A DNA stretch of 64,000 nt. Source: Cupriavidus taiwanensis (GTDB lineage Bacteria; Pseudomonadota; Gammaproteobacteria; Burkholderiales; Burkholderiaceae). Both the position numbers and the translations under genes were made by a program. Below the pieces are notes generated by a model that saw only the letters and a list, made by a program, of their open reading frames with translations, searched no databases and had not been told where the DNA came from. Below, piece by piece: positions 31,488 through 43,439 of this stretch (positions are counted from its first letter, which is position 1; the number at the start of each line of letters is the position of its first letter). Location of the stretch: contig NZ_LT976853.1 in NCBI RefSeq assembly GCF_900249755.1, positions 3,183,270-3,247,269 of the forward strand. Direction: 5' to 3'.

Positions 31488-32725
31488 ACTTTGCCTCCGC
31501 GCATCAACACCCGGTTCTCGTAATCAATACGCAACAGGATCGCCAGCGCCACGCAGTTCATCAAAATCCCCGACCCGCCATAGCTGACCAGCGGCAGCGT
31601 CAGCCCCTTGGTCGGCAGCAGGCCCAGGTTCACGCCCATATTGATAAAGGTCTGCCAGCCGATCCACACGCCGATGCCCTTGGCCACCAGCCCGGCAAAG
31701 GTGCGGTCCAGCTGCAGCGCGGTGCGGCCGATATTGAAGGCGCGCCGCACCAGCCAGTAGAACAGCACGATCACCACCAGCACGCCGATAAAGCCGAATT
31801 CCTCGCCGATCACGGCGAGGATGAAGTCGGTATGCGCTTCGGGCAGGTAGTGCAGCTTTTCGATGCTGCCTCCCAGCCCGACGCCGGTCCATTCGCCGCG
31901 GCCGAAGGCAATCAGCGAATGCGTCAGCTGGTAGGCCTTGCCCAGCGCATTGCTCTCTTCCCATGGGTTCAGGTACGCGAAGATCCGCTCGCGCCGCCAG
32001 GGCGACGCGGTGATCAGCAGCGCGAAGGCGCCGATCGCCACCCCGACCAGCCCGGCGAAGAGCTTGCCGTTGATGCCGCCCAGGAACAGGATGCCCATCG
32101 CCACCGCGGCGATCACCAGGAACGCGCCCATGTCGGGTTCGAGCAGCAGCAGCATGCCCACCACCACCACCGCCACGCCCATCGGCAGGAAGCCCTTGGA
32201 CACGGTCTGCATCCACTCCTGCTTGCGCACGGTGTAGTTGGCGGCATACAGCACCACCGCCAGCTTCATCAGTTCGGACGGCTGGAAGTTCATCACGCCC
32301 AGCGGAATCCAGCGCCGCGCACCGTTGACGCCCTTGCCGACGAACGGCACCAGCACGATCACCAGCAGGATCAGCGCAAAGATAAAGAGCTTGGGCGCGT
32401 AGCGGTCCCATACCTTGACCGGCACCTGGAACGCGGCCAGCCCCACCGACAGCCCGATCCCCAGCGCGAACGCATGGCGCACCAGGAAGTGGCTTTCGCG
32501 GTAGTTGGCGTAACGGGGCGAATCCGGCAGCGCGATCGACGCCGAATAGACCATCACCAGGCCGAGCGCGAGCAGCACGATCGAGACCCACAGCATGGGC
32601 TGGTCGTACTCCATCATGCGCGAGCGGGTCGGCTTGACGCCCGACACCGCATCGCGCAAGCCACCCCAGGCATTGCCGATGGTGGCGCCGATAAATCCGC
32701 TGCGCTTGACCTGTGCGTCACTCAT
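31484..32725 (-). CDS. ftsW: Divisome SEDS glycosyltransferase FtsW
   Basis: FtsW polymerises lipid II at the septum together with FtsI. I start at ATG 32725-32723 ([11 protein letters not shown]), giving 413 aa; it overlaps the murD stop by 4 nt, whereas the longer frame runs back into murD. About ten spans are evident. SEDS hallmarks include [34 protein letters not shown] near the middle and the C-terminal [12 protein letters not shown]. Confidence 0.97.
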   Translation of the reverse strand: MSDAQVKRSGFIGATIGNAWGGLRDAVSGVKPTRSRMMEYDQPMLWVSIVLLALGLVMVYSASIALPDSPRYANYRESHFLVRHAFALGIGLSVGLAAFQVPVKVWDRYAPKLFIFALILLVIVLVPFVGKGVNGARRWIPLGVMNFQPSELMKLAVVLYAANYTVRKQEWMQTVSKGFLPMGVAVVVVGMLLLLEPDMGAFLVIAAVAMGILFLGGINGKLFAGLVGVAIGAFALLITASPWRRERIFAYLNPWEESNALGKAYQLTHSLIAFGRGEWTGVGLGGSIEKLHYLPEAHTDFILAVIGEEFGFIGVLVVIVLFYWLVRRAFNIGRTALQLDRTFAGLVAKGIGVWIGWQTFINMGVNLGLLPTKGLTLPLVSYGGSGILMNCVALAILLRIDYENRVLMRGGKV

Positions 32726-34293
32726 GGCAGGATCCCCCGGGACAGGGCCAGTTCTTCCACCGCGCCGCGGAACACCTCGGCGCGATGCACGTAGTTGCGG
32801 AACATGTCGAGGCTGGCGCACGCCGGCGACAGCAGCACCGCATCGCCGGCCTCGGCCAGCGCGGCGGCCTGCGTCACCGCGTCTTCCAGCGTGGCGGCGT
32901 CGACCAGGCTGGCGCCGCTGCCTTGCAGCGCATCGCGCAGCTCGGCCGCGGCGCGGCCGATCAGCACCACCGCGCGCGCGTACTGCGCCACCGGCGCGGC
33001 CAGCGGCGAGAAGTCCTGGCCCTTGCCTTCACCGCCGGCGATCAGCACCACGCGCTTGTCCAGGCCTGACAGTGCGGCCACGGTGGCGCCGACATTGGTG
33101 CCCTTGCTGTCGTCGAAATACTCGACGTCGTCGATGGTGGCGACCCACTCGACGCGGTGCGGCTCGCCGCGGTACTCGCGCAGGCCGTGCAGCAGCGCGT
33201 TCATCGGCAGGCCGATGGCGCGGCACAGCGCCAGCGCGGCCATCGCATTGGTGGCGTTGTGCATGCCGCGGATATGCAGCGCATCGGCCGGCATCAGGCG
33301 CTTGTGACGCACCGGCACGGCTTCGGCGGCCACCTCAGCGGCAACTCCGGCGGCCACTCCGGCGGCCTTGCGGCGGCGCGGCTTGCCCTCCCCTTCCGCA
33401 TCGGGATCGGGTTCGGCCAGCACCAGCCAGGGCATGCCGCCCTCGCGCAGGATGCCGAAGCTGCCCGGCACCTCCGGCAGGTCGATGCCGAAGGTCACCG
33501 GCGTCGCGCCGGGGCGCGCCATGTCCAGCGTCAGGCGGTCGTTGCGGTTCAGCACCTGCACGCAGGCGTGGCCGGCCGGGCCGAAGATGCGCGCCTTGGA
33601 CGCGGCATAGGCTTCCATCGAGCCGTGCCAGTCGAGGTGGTCCTGCGTCACGTTGAGCACCGTCGCCGCATGCGGCGCCAGCGTATGGGTGGTTTCGAGC
33701 TGGAAGCTCGACAGTTCCAGCACCCAGACCTCCGGCAGCGAAGCCGAGGCGATGCAGGCCGACAGCTTGTCCAGCGCCGACGGGCTGATATTGCCCGCCA
33801 CCGCCACGCTCTTGCCGGCGCGCTCGACCAGGCGGCCGGTCAGCGCGGTGGTGGTGGTCTTGCCGTTGGTGCCGGTGATCGCCAGCAGTTTGGGGGCATA
33901 GCCGGACTCGGCTTCGAGGTGGCGCAGCGCGCGCACGAACAGCTCGATCTCGCCCCACACCGGTATGCCGCGCGCCTGCGCCGCGGCCAGCAGCGCGCCG
34001 GTGTCCGCATCAAGCGGAGACAGGCCGGGGCTGATCGCCACCAGGCCGATGCCGTCGAGCAGGCCCTCGGCGAACGCGCCGCCGACGAATTCGGCCGAGG
34101 TCAGTTCGGCCTGCAGGAAGGCAAGGTTGGCGGGCGCCTCGCGCGTGTCGGCCACGCGCACCGCGCAGCCGTTCAGGCCACACCAGCGCGCCATGGCCAG
34201 CCCCGACTCGCCGAGGCCCAGTACCAGCACATGAGGTTTTTGCAGCTCGCCAAACACTTCGATTTCCTGCCCTTGGTTTCCTGTATCGATCAA
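32722..34293 (-). CDS. murD: UDP-MurNAc-L-Ala-D-Glu ligase with Ala/Val-rich insertion
   Basis: MurD adds D-glutamate to UDP-MurNAc-L-Ala. The P-loop [12 protein letters not shown] lies near residues 138-149, with LELSSFQLE and [10 protein letters not shown] after it. At 523 aa it is longer than the roughly 440-450 aa typical enzyme. About 35 residues of the excess are an insertion at about 295-330 with [15 protein letters not shown] and then repeats of AAGV/AAEV, encoded by a 12-nt tandem repeat. The insertion falls in a surface position before the conserved [14 protein letters not shown]. It overlaps ftsW by 4 nt. Confidence 0.97.
   Translation of the reverse strand: MIDTGNQGQEIEVFGELQKPHVLVLGLGESGLAMARWCGLNGCAVRVADTREAPANLAFLQAELTSAEFVGGAFAEGLLDGIGLVAISPGLSPLDADTGALLAAAQARGIPVWGEIELFVRALRHLEAESGYAPKLLAITGTNGKTTTTALTGRLVERAGKSVAVAGNISPSALDKLSACIASASLPEVWVLELSSFQLETTHTLAPHAATVLNVTQDHLDWHGSMEAYAASKARIFGPAGHACVQVLNRNDRLTLDMARPGATPVTFGIDLPEVPGSFGILREGGMPWLVLAEPDPDAEGEGKPRRRKAAGVAAGVAAEVAAEAVPVRHKRLMPADALHIRGMHNATNAMAALALCRAIGLPMNALLHGLREYRGEPHRVEWVATIDDVEYFDDSKGTNVGATVAALSGLDKRVVLIAGGEGKGQDFSPLAAPVAQYARAVVLIGRAAAELRDALQGSGASLVDAATLEDAVTQAAALAEAGDAVLLSPACASLDMFRNYVHRAEVFRGAVEELALSRGILP
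33326..33373. repeat. 12-nt coding tandem repeat inside murD
   Basis: Four head-to-tail units of the form GCGGCNACTCCG begin at 33326, 33338, 33350 and 33362 (the last degenerate). The unit is a multiple of three, so copy changes keep frame and add or remove four residues. Confidence 0.75.
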
Positions 34294-34321
34294 GCCGCGC
34301 CTGTTCAGCGCAGCGTCTTTC

Positions 34322-35491
34322 TTAACGCAGCTTCAGCGTCGACAACCCGATCAGCACCAGCAGCATGGTGATGATCCAGAAGCGCACCGTGACCTGGGTT
34401 TCCTTCCAGCCGCCCAGCTCGAAATGGTGATGCAGCGGCGCCATCCGGAACAGCCGCCGGCCTTCGCCATAGCGGCGCTTGGTGATCTTGAACCACGTGA
34501 CCTGTGCCATCACCGACAGCGTTTCGACCACGAAGATGCCGCCCATCACGAACAGCACGATCTCCTGGCGCACGATCACCGCCACCGTGCCCAGCGCGCC
34601 GCCCAGCGCCAGCGCGCCCACGTCGCCCATGAACACCTGCGCCGGGTGCGCGTTGAACCAGAGGAAGGCCAGCCCCGCCCCGCCCAGCGCCGAGCAGAAG
34701 ATCAGCAGCTCGCCCGCGCCCGGGATATGCGGGAACAGCAGGTACTTGCTGTAGACCGCGTTGCCCATCACGTAGGCAAACACGCCCAGGCCGCCGCCGA
34801 CCAGCACCACCGGCATGATCACCAGCCCGTCCAGCCCGTCGGTCAGGTTGACGGCGTTGCTCGAGCCCACGATCACCAGGTAGGTCAGCACGATGAAGCC
34901 GGCCACGCCCAGCGGGTAGCTGATCTCCTTGAAGAAGGGCACGATCAGGTTGGACTTGTACGGCATGTCCAGCGACAGCCCGCCCTCGACCCAGTTCAGG
35001 AACAGCTCCCAGACCCGCACGTTGCTGCTCTCGGACACCGAGAACGCCAGGTAGACCGCGGCCACCAGGCCGATCAGCGTCTGCCAGAAAAATTTCTCGC
35101 GGCTCGACATGCCGCGCGGGTCGCGATACACCACCTTGCGGTAGTCGTCGACCCAGCCGATCGCGCCATAGCCGAACGTGACCAGCATCACCACCCAGAT
35201 AAAGCGGTTGCCCCAGTCGCACCACAGCAGCGTCGACACCGCGATCGACACCAGCACCAGCACGCCGCCCATGGTCGGCGTGCCGGACTTGACCAGATGC
35301 GTCTGCGGGCCGATGGTGCGCACCGCCTGGCCGACCTTCAGCTCGGTCAGCTTGCGGATCACCCACGGCCCGAATGCCAGGCCGATCACCAGCGCGGTGA
35401 GGTTGGCCATCACCGCGCGGAAAGTCAGGTAGTTGACGACCCGGAGGAAGCTGTAGTCGTTTTGCAGCCACTGGGCCAGAGCCAATAACAT
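34322..35491 (-). CDS. mraY: Phospho-MurNAc-pentapeptide transferase
   Basis: MraY makes lipid I from UDP-MurNAc-pentapeptide and undecaprenyl phosphate. The 389-aa protein has about ten spans, the cytoplasmic KSGTPTMGG motif, the catalytic Asp cluster DDYRK (VDDYRKVV) and NLTDGLDGL, and the C-terminal PLHHHFEL. It lies between murF and murD in normal dcw order. Confidence 0.98.
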   Translation of the reverse strand: MLLALAQWLQNDYSFLRVVNYLTFRAVMANLTALVIGLAFGPWVIRKLTELKVGQAVRTIGPQTHLVKSGTPTMGGVLVLVSIAVSTLLWCDWGNRFIWVVMLVTFGYGAIGWVDDYRKVVYRDPRGMSSREKFFWQTLIGLVAAVYLAFSVSESSNVRVWELFLNWVEGGLSLDMPYKSNLIVPFFKEISYPLGVAGFIVLTYLVIVGSSNAVNLTDGLDGLVIMPVVLVGGGLGVFAYVMGNAVYSKYLLFPHIPGAGELLIFCSALGGAGLAFLWFNAHPAQVFMGDVGALALGGALGTVAVIVRQEIVLFVMGGIFVVETLSVMAQVTWFKITKRRYGEGRRLFRMAPLHHHFELGGWKETQVTVRFWIITMLLVLIGLSTLKLR

Positions 35492-35504
35492 CGTGTTGTC
35501 TTAT

Positions 35505-36901
35505 TTAGTGTGCGGAAGTGTCTGCGACCAGCGCCGCGACCATCCGTTCCATGCGCATGAAGCGCGATCCCTTCACCAGCACGGCGCCCGCTTGCGCCAC
35601 CATGCCCCCGCTGTCTTCCTCCAAGGCCTTTGCCAGGTCTTCCGCGCTGCCGAAATGGCGGCCACTGGCGCCGAACGCCTGCACCGCATGCACCGCCAGT
35701 TCGCCGGTGGCCCACAGCGCGTCGATGCCGCGCGACCGGGCATAGGCGCCGATCTCGTCGTGGAACGCCGGCCCCTGGTCGCCGACTTCGCCCATGTCGC
35801 CCAGCACCAGCACGCGCGGCGCGGCAAACCCGGCCAGCACGTCGATGGCGGCGCGCATCGAGTCGGGGTTGGCGTTATAGGTGTCGTCGATCACCACGGT
35901 GCCGGCCGGCGTGTACTTGACCTGCAGCCGGCCCTTTACCGCCTTGAAGCCGGCCAGGCCCGACTGGATTGCCGGCACCTGCACGCCCGCGGCGAGCGCG
36001 CAGGCGATCGCCGCCAGCGCGTTGCGCACGTTGTGCTCGCCCAGCAGCGCCAGCCGCACCTCGAAGGCATGGCCCGGCGCGCGCACCTGCATCACCTGCA
36101 CGCCGTCGACCAGCGCCACGCTGGCATGCACGTCGGCCTGCTGCGCGGTGCCGAACGACAGCACGCGGCGCGCGCCCGCGGCCGCGCGCCACACCGGAGC
36201 GTAGGCGCCGCCGCTTAGCGCGTCGAGCGGGAACACTGCCACGCCGTCGGCCGGCAGCGCCGCGACCGCGGCGGCGTGCTCGTGCGCCACCGCTTCCACG
36301 CTGACCATGAACTCCTGGTGCTCGCGCTGCGCGTTGGTGATCACCGCCACGGTAGGCTGGGCGATGCCGGCCAGGTAGACCGTCTCGCCCGGATGGTTCA
36401 TGCCGAGTTCCAGCACCGCCAGCTTGTGCGTGGCACGCAGGCGCAGCACCGTCAGCGGCAGGCCGATATCGTTGTTCAGGTTGCCGCCGGTGGCCAGGCG
36501 CTGGTCGGCGCCAACCGCCTCGGCAAAGATCGCCGCGATCATTTCCTTGACCGTGGTCTTGCCATTGCTGCCGGTCACCGCCACCGCCGGCAGCGTGAAC
36601 CGGCGGCGCCAGCCGGCGCCGAGCTGGCCCAGCGCGATACGCGTGTCCGGCGCGACGATGGCCGGCACGCCGGCATCGACCTCGCGGCTCACCAGCACCG
36701 CGGCGGCGCCGCGCGCGACCACGTCGGCAATGAAGTCGTGCGCGTCGAAGCGCTCGCCCTGCAGCGCGACGAACAGGTCGCCGGGCTCGACGCTGCGGCT
36801 GTCGGTATGCACGCGCGCAAACGGCACGGTGCCGTCGCCGCGAACGCGCGCGCCGTCGATCCAGCCAGCGGCTTGCTGCAGGGTGGTCATAGTGGTCTGG
36901 C

Positions 36902-36905
<4 letters not shown>
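35505..36905 (-). CDS. murF: UDP-MurNAc-tripeptide-D-Ala-D-Ala ligase
   Basis: MurF attaches the D-Ala-D-Ala dipeptide, completing the cytoplasmic precursor. The 466-aa protein has VAVTGSNGKTTVKEM (P-loop), ELGMNHPGE and the C-terminal DDTYNANPDSM motif. It overlaps murE by 4 nt and ends 13 nt before mraY. Confidence 0.97.
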
Positions 36906-38473
<1,568 letters not shown>

Positions 38474-38483
38474 CGGGTCGATC

Positions 38484-40289
38484 TCATTGGGTCGAGCTCC
38501 ACGGTTCGCTTTCCTGCACCTTGTCGCTGACCACCAGCTGGCGGATCGGGGAATCGGGCTGGACGTTCAGCGCGCGCAGCGTGCCGCCGGTGATGGCCGC
38601 GAACGCCGGGCCGGCCACCAGGCCGCCGTAGTGGCTGCCGGCGGTGGGCTCGTCCACGCTGACGGCGACGATGATGCGCGGGTTCGACATCGGCGCCAGA
38701 CCGATAAACGAGGCGCGGTACTTGCTGCGGTTATAGCCGCGCCCTTCATGCTTGTAGGCGGTGCCGGTCTTGCCGCCGACGCGGTAGCCCATCACCTGCG
38801 CCTCGGGCGCGGTGCCGCCGGGCGCGGTCACGGTTTCCATCATCGCGCGCACGTCGCGCGCCACCTGCGGCGACAGGATGCGCTCGCCGGTGGCGGGACC
38901 GTTGGTGCGGAACATGGTGACCGGGATCAGCTCGCCGTCATGCGCGAAGATGGTGTAGGCATGCGCCATCTGGAACAGCGACACCGACAGGCCGTAGCCG
39001 TACGACATGGTGGCCTGCTCGATCGGGCGCCAGCTCTTGTACGGGCGCACGCGCCCGGCCACCGCGCCGGGGAAGCCGATCTTGGGCGCCTGCCCCAGGC
39101 CGATGCTGGTGTACATGTCCCACATTTCCTGCGGCTTCATCATCATCGCGATCTTGGTCGTGCCGATGTTGGACGACTTCTGGATCACGCCGGTGACGGT
39201 GAGCGCGCCGTAGTTGTGGGTATCGGTAATGGTGGCGCCTTCGAACTGGTACTTGCCGGTGGTGGCGATCACCGTCGACGGCGACACGCGCTTGAGCTGC
39301 AGCGCCAGCCCCACCGTGATCGGCTTCATCATCGAGCCGGGCTCGAAGGTGTCGGTCAGCACGCGGTTGCGCAGCTGCTCGCCCGACAGCCGGGTGCGGT
39401 CGTTGGGGTTGTAGGTGGGCCAGTTGGCCAGCGCCAGCACCTCGCCGGTCTGGGCGTCGAGCACCACCGCGCTGGCGGCCTTGGCCTTGTGCTTCTCGAC
39501 CACGGCCTTGAGCTCGTTGTAGGCCAGATACTGGATCTTGGCGTCGATCGACAGCTGGATGTCCTCGCCGTCGCGCGGGGTCTTCAGCACGCCGATGTCC
39601 TCGACCACGCGGCCAAGCCGGTCCTTGATCACCTGGCGCGCGCCGGCGCGGCCGGCCAGGCCGCTCTCCCGCGCCAGCTCGACGCCTTCCTGCCCGCGGT
39701 CCTCGACGTTGGTGAAGCCGACGATATGCGCCATCGCCTCCCCTTCCGGGTAGAAGCGCTTGTACTCGCGGGTCTGGTGGATGCCTTCGATCTTCAGCGC
39801 GGCGATCTTGTCGGCGACGTCGGGCAGCACCTGGCGCTTCAGGTAGACAAAGCCCTTGTCTTCGGACAGCTTCTTGCCCAGCTCTTTCTCGGACATGCCG
39901 AGCAGCCTCGCCAGCTGGCGGATCTTGGCGGCCTCGACCTGGTTGGGCACGTCCTCGGGCACCGCCCAGATCGCCTTGACCGGCAGGCTGGTGGCCAGCA
40001 CCAGGCCGTTGCGGTCGAGGATCTTGCCGCGCGTGGCCGGCAGTTCCAGCGTGCGCTGGAAGCGCTTCTTGCCTTCGGCCTCGTAGAACTGGTTGCCCGG
40101 CCCCTGGATCCACGCGGCACGCACCGCCAGCGCGGCGAACGCGGCGAACATCAGGAACACCACCAGCTTGGAGCGCCACATCGGCAGGCGCAAGCCCAGC
40201 ACCGGGCTGGCCGCGAACTGGCCGCTGCGCGGGCGCGAGGCGGTGCCGTTGCGGTCACGGCGGGGCGGGTTGGGGCGGGCCATGCTCAT
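38484..40289 (-). CDS. ftsI: Septal peptidoglycan transpeptidase FtsI (PBP3)
   Basis: FtsI cross-links septal peptidoglycan and is a beta-lactam target. I start at ATG 40289-40287 ([15 protein letters not shown]), sharing one base with the ftsL stop (TGATG); the 710-codon frame upstream is a shadow of ftsL/rsmH. The 601-aa protein has a span at about 40-58, the PBP dimerisation domain and the transpeptidase motifs S319-x-x-K322, S372-S-N374 and K507-T-G-T510. A second ATG two codons on (40283) is also possible. Confidence 0.97.
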   Translation of the reverse strand: MSMARPNPPRRDRNGTASRPRSGQFAASPVLGLRLPMWRSKLVVFLMFAAFAALAVRAAWIQGPGNQFYEAEGKKRFQRTLELPATRGKILDRNGLVLATSLPVKAIWAVPEDVPNQVEAAKIRQLARLLGMSEKELGKKLSEDKGFVYLKRQVLPDVADKIAALKIEGIHQTREYKRFYPEGEAMAHIVGFTNVEDRGQEGVELARESGLAGRAGARQVIKDRLGRVVEDIGVLKTPRDGEDIQLSIDAKIQYLAYNELKAVVEKHKAKAASAVVLDAQTGEVLALANWPTYNPNDRTRLSGEQLRNRVLTDTFEPGSMMKPITVGLALQLKRVSPSTVIATTGKYQFEGATITDTHNYGALTVTGVIQKSSNIGTTKIAMMMKPQEMWDMYTSIGLGQAPKIGFPGAVAGRVRPYKSWRPIEQATMSYGYGLSVSLFQMAHAYTIFAHDGELIPVTMFRTNGPATGERILSPQVARDVRAMMETVTAPGGTAPEAQVMGYRVGGKTGTAYKHEGRGYNRSKYRASFIGLAPMSNPRIIVAVSVDEPTAGSHYGGLVAGPAFAAITGGTLRALNVQPDSPIRQLVVSDKVQESEPWSSTQ

Positions 40290-40600
40290 CAGCGCGCCTC
40301 CGCTGCGCTGGCCGGCGCGGACGGTGCCGGCGGCAGCACGATGCCGGACAGGTACTGGGTCTTGCCGGGGTTGACCGGCGCCATCTTCAGCTGCGCGCGC
40401 GCCGCATCGGCAATGCGCGCGCTCTTGCCCAGCGCGCTCTGCTGGTACTGCAGGCGCGACCAGTCGACATCGAGCTGCCTTTCTTCGGCCTGGGCCCGCT
40501 CGAGCGCGACGAACAGCGTGCGCGCCTGGTGCTGCGCGCTCACCAGCGACAGCGCGCACAGGATCAGCGCGGCCAGCAGGAAGAAGGTCAGGCGGTTCAT
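40289..40600 (-). CDS. ftsL: Cell division protein FtsL
   Basis: FtsL is a small bitopic divisome protein that acts with FtsB and FtsQ. The 103-aa product has one N-terminal span ([24 protein letters not shown]) and a short coiled-coil region with heptad-like spacing ([29 protein letters not shown]). It overlaps rsmH by 4 nt and ftsI by 1 nt. Position and layout identify it more than sequence, as FtsL is poorly conserved. Confidence 0.93.
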   Translation of the reverse strand: MNRLTFFLLAALILCALSLVSAQHQARTLFVALERAQAEERQLDVDWSRLQYQQSALGKSARIADAARAQLKMAPVNPGKTQYLSGIVLPPAPSAPASAAEAR

Positions 40601-41607
40601 GCGCGCGGACCTCCACGTGCCGCCGGGGCGGCCGGGGTGGCGGGGGCCAGCTTCTCGGCCACGCGCATCACCGCCGAGCGCGCGCGCGGGTTGGCGGCCA
40701 CCTCTTCGGTGCCCGGCTTGTAGCGGCCGAGCAGGCGCAGCGTCGGTTGCGGCAGGTCGGCCGCGCGCAGCGGCGCGCGGCGCAGCGCCGGATCGGCATC
40801 CTGCTGGGGACGGGCGTGCGCCGCCATGAACCGCTTGACGATGCGGTCCTCCAGCGAATGGAAGCTGATCACCACCAGGCGTCCCCCTACCTGCAGCAGG
40901 TCATACGCCGCCTTCAGCCCTCTTTCGAGGTCCTCAAGCTCTTGATTGATGTGAATCCGTAGAGCCTGAAAGGTGCGGGTCGCAGGGTCCTGACCCTTCT
41001 CGCGTGTTTTGACGGCTTTCGCCACGAGCGCGGCAAGGTCGGCAGTAGTGGCGATGGGTCCGCCATCGCCGGATTCGCTCCGGCGAGCAACAATCGCCTT
41101 TGCAATCTGTACAGCAAACCGTTCTTCCCCATAGTCTCGTATCACCCTGGCAATGTCCTGCTCATCCGCCTGCGCCAGCCACTGGGCGGCAGTGATGCCG
41201 CGCGTGGTGTCCATGCGCATGTCCAGCGGGCCCTCGAAACGAAAGGAAAACCCCCTCGCCGCCTCATCGATCTGGGGCGAGCTGATCCCCAGGTCGAGCA
41301 GCACGCCGGCTACATGGCCACGCCCGGACAGGCGCTCGGCCATCGCCGCAAAGCTCGCGTGCTCAATGGAGAAGCGGGCATCCTTGATGGTGCCCGCTTC
41401 TGCGATTGCTGCTGGGTCCTTGTCGAACGCAACCAGGGCCCCGTCTGGCCCCAGCCGGGCCAGTACCGCCCGGCTGTGCCCTCCCCTGCCGAAGGTGCCG
41501 TCGACATACACGCCGTCGGGTCGCCAGACCAGAGCGTCGACGGCCTCGTCCAGCAGCACGGTGCGATGGTGCAGGGCGGGGGTTGCCGGGGTTCCGGTAG
41601 GACTCAT
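40597..41607 (-). CDS. rsmH: 16S rRNA (C1402-N4) methyltransferase
   Basis: RsmH methylates N4 of C1402 in the 16S rRNA P-site. The 336-aa protein has [42 protein letters not shown] and [16 protein letters not shown], all diagnostic. Codons for about residues 150-230 (DNA near 40915-41160) are unlike the rest of the gene: they use ATA, AGA, AGG, CGA, CTA and GTA and are lower in GC. Protein sequence there is normal for the family. It overlaps ftsL by 4 nt. Confidence 0.98.
   Translation of the reverse strand: MSPTGTPATPALHHRTVLLDEAVDALVWRPDGVYVDGTFGRGGHSRAVLARLGPDGALVAFDKDPAAIAEAGTIKDARFSIEHASFAAMAERLSGRGHVAGVLLDLGISSPQIDEAARGFSFRFEGPLDMRMDTTRGITAAQWLAQADEQDIARVIRDYGEERFAVQIAKAIVARRSESGDGGPIATTADLAALVAKAVKTREKGQDPATRTFQALRIHINQELEDLERGLKAAYDLLQVGGRLVVISFHSLEDRIVKRFMAAHARPQQDADPALRRAPLRAADLPQPTLRLLGRYKPGTEEVAANPRARSAVMRVAEKLAPATPAAPAARGGPRA
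40915..41160. other. Low-GC, rare-codon tract inside rsmH
   Basis: A hand count gives about 57% GC for 40921-41160, against about 77% in 40681-40740 of the same gene. Rare codons for this genome cluster here while the protein stays conserved, which suggests a gene-conversion tract from a lower-GC relative or selection on the DNA itself. Confidence 0.6.
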
Positions 41608-41614
41608 GACCTCT

Positions 41615-42043
41615 TCAGAAAGAGAAATTCTTCAATGCTTCGGGCATGCCCTGCGCCATCGCCTGCTGTTCCTTGGCGGCGTAGGTTGCGGCATCCCACA
41701 CTTCGAAATGGCTGCCCATGCCGAGCAGCATGACTTCCTTGTCGAGCATGGCGGCACTGCGCAGCTCCGGGGCGATCAGCACCCGGCCCGCGCCGTCCAT
41801 TTCCACGTCGGCGGCGTTGCCCAGGAAGATGCGCTTCCACCAGTGCGCATCCATCGGCAGCGCTGCAATGCGCGTGCGGAAGTTTTCCCACTCGGGCCGG
41901 GGAAACAGCAGCAGGCAGCCATCCGGGTGCTTGGTCAGCGTCACCCGGCCCTCGGCCTGCTGTTGCAGCGCTTCGCGATGCCGCGACGGAATGGACATCC
42001 GCCCCTTGGCATCCAGCGACAGCGCCGATGCTCCCTGAAACAA
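41615..42043 (-). CDS. mraZ: Transcriptional regulator MraZ
   Basis: MraZ is a ring-forming DNA-binding protein that represses its own dcw promoter. The 142-aa protein starts [26 protein letters not shown] and has a second AbrB-like half with [17 protein letters not shown], which is the two-domain MraZ fold. It is the first gene of the dcw cluster, 7 nt before rsmH, and faces an array of MraZ boxes in its own leader. Confidence 0.98.
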   Translation of the reverse strand: MFQGASALSLDAKGRMSIPSRHREALQQQAEGRVTLTKHPDGCLLLFPRPEWENFRTRIAALPMDAHWWKRIFLGNAADVEMDGAGRVLIAPELRSAAMLDKEVMLLGMGSHFEVWDAATYAAKEQQAMAQGMPEALKNFSF

Positions 42044-42152
42044 GCTCGCTCCCGGTCCACGCCGGCGCCGCGAATGGTTCGCCGGCCGGCATGCGCGTGA
42101 ATCCTTCCGTTCCGACTATGGTGAGAATCATCCCATGGCCGGGGCCCAATTT

Positions 42153-42187
42153 CACACAAAAATACACTTCCTCACACTATTTCCCAC
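42153..42187 (-). promoter_or_regulatory. Four MraZ boxes at exact 10-bp spacing
   Basis: On the minus strand, GTGGG (42187-42183), GTGTG (42177-42173), GTGTA (42167-42163) and GTGTG (42157-42153) recur every 10 bp. MraZ is known to bind GTGGG/TGGGA-type repeats separated by 5 nt. The first box overlaps the -10 hexamer. Confidence 0.75.
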
Positions 42188-42214
42188 TTTAGAGGAAGCG
42201 ATATGGGCGGTCAA
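42186..42214 (-). promoter_or_regulatory. dcw (Pmra) sigma-70 promoter
   Basis: TTGACC (42214-42209) and TAAAGT (42191-42186) are separated by 17 nt on the minus strand. The transcript would start near 42179, giving mraZ a leader of about 135 nt. An AT-rich tract at 42240-42255 could act as an UP-like element. Confidence 0.7.
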
Positions 42215-42480
42215 GGCTGCAGGACGGGGTGCAAACGAGATTTTTTTAATCAGAACAATGACTTAGCGCGCACACCTCACGCACCGTAAAAGTGAATCCT
42301 TAATGAAATGAAGATCTTAGGGAGGAAAGCAGAGAAACCACCTGAGAACCACTTGCGGAGGAACTGCCGACCGCGCCGGAAAGACCGGTTCCGGCGCGTG
42401 CCCTGAGGATACAACAATTGCCCGCCAGCCCTGCTGAATCCAGGGCCGGTCGGGAGCCGGCCGGGCCCGGCCGGCGCGGC
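42215..42480. other. Spacer between Pmra and coq7
   Basis: AT-rich from about 42238 to 42330, then GC-rich. A 10-bp hairpin (42372-42381/42389-42398) lies downstream of coq7 without a T-run. No gene is visible. Confidence 0.5.
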
Positions 42481-43104
42481 TCAGATCCGGTAGGCGGCGG
42501 TGGTCATCACGCGCGATGCGCCGCGCATCAGCGCCCGCACCGGCGCGGGCAGCGGCATGCCGCCGGCATCGCGCGCGGCGTCGCCGTGGCGGATCTCGTC
42601 GTCGCGCATCTGCTCGAGGATGGCGCGGGAGCGGCCGTCGGATTCGGGCAGGCGGTCCAGGTGTCCGCCGAGGTGGTGTTCCACCTGGCGCTCGGTCTCG
42701 GCAACGAAGCCCAGGCTGACGCGGTCGCCGGCACGGCCCGCGACCCAGCCGATGGCGAAGGCGCCGGCGTACCACAGCGGATTGAGCAGGCTGGGACGCG
42801 AGCCCAGCTCGCGCAGGCGCTCGGCGCACCAGGCCAGGTGGTCTTCTTCCTCGCGCGCGGCGGCGTCCATCTGCGCGCGTACGGCTGCATTGCGCGCGGT
42901 CAACTTCTGCGCCTGGTACAGGGCCTGCGCGCAGACCTCGCCGACATGGTTGATGCGCATCAGGCCGGCCACGTGGCGACGTTCCTCGGCGCTCATCTGT
43001 TCGGTGTCCGGCGCCAGCCGGTCAGCCGGGTTGGCGCGCGCCGAGCGCGTGGCGCCGGCAATGGCGCGCAGGGCCACGTCGAATTCTTTGATCAGGGTAT
43101 CCAT
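42481..43104 (-). CDS. coq7: 2-octaprenyl-3-methyl-6-methoxy-benzoquinol hydroxylase (Coq7 family)
   Basis: This diiron monooxygenase performs a late hydroxylation in ubiquinone synthesis. I start at ATG 43104-43102 ([15 protein letters not shown]), giving 207 aa; the frame upstream is Arg/Pro-rich and not family-like. The ferritin-like iron ligands are in [14 protein letters not shown] (E56), [17 protein letters not shown] and RDDEIRHG. It works in the same pathway as ispB earlier in the window. Confidence 0.94.
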   Translation of the reverse strand: MDTLIKEFDVALRAIAGATRSARANPADRLAPDTEQMSAEERRHVAGLMRINHVGEVCAQALYQAQKLTARNAAVRAQMDAAAREEEDHLAWCAERLRELGSRPSLLNPLWYAGAFAIGWVAGRAGDRVSLGFVAETERQVEHHLGGHLDRLPESDGRSRAILEQMRDDEIRHGDAARDAGGMPLPAPVRALMRGASRVMTTAAYRI

Positions 43105-43439
43105 GTCGCAGAGGCGGTTGGTCTCGGTGCCCGGCAGCCCCTGCCATGGTGGGGTGCGCGGCCGCGGCGCGGCACGCCGGGGCGCCATCGGGATTACCCG
43201 TATTGTAGCTTGCCTCTAATCGCCGCCAGCCCGCATCCCGCCTTGCGTTGATACGCCCGGCTACTCAGAAACCCTGAGTTGTTAAAACAAGACAAGGGGT
43301 TGGGCCCCAATGGTGAACGAAAAGTTGTTTGTTAGAGTACTTCGCAACTTCCAAGGAAGTTTGACGCACGGGGGATGGAGACCATCAGGAGGTTCCTCCG
43401 CGCCGTCACCAATAATTCTTACAGTGGAGATCAACGAGC
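43105..43439. other. 335-bp spacer between coq7 and the porin gene
   Basis: It must hold the promoters of both divergent genes. A GGAGG-TT-CCTCC hairpin (43388-43399) lies 40 nt before the porin ATG, and the likely ribosome site GTGGAGA is at about 43424-43430. I find no strong -35/-10 pair. Confidence 0.45.

Noticed and set aside
42372..42398. 10-bp hairpin downstream of coq7 as a terminator
   Set aside because: No T-run follows on the minus strand.
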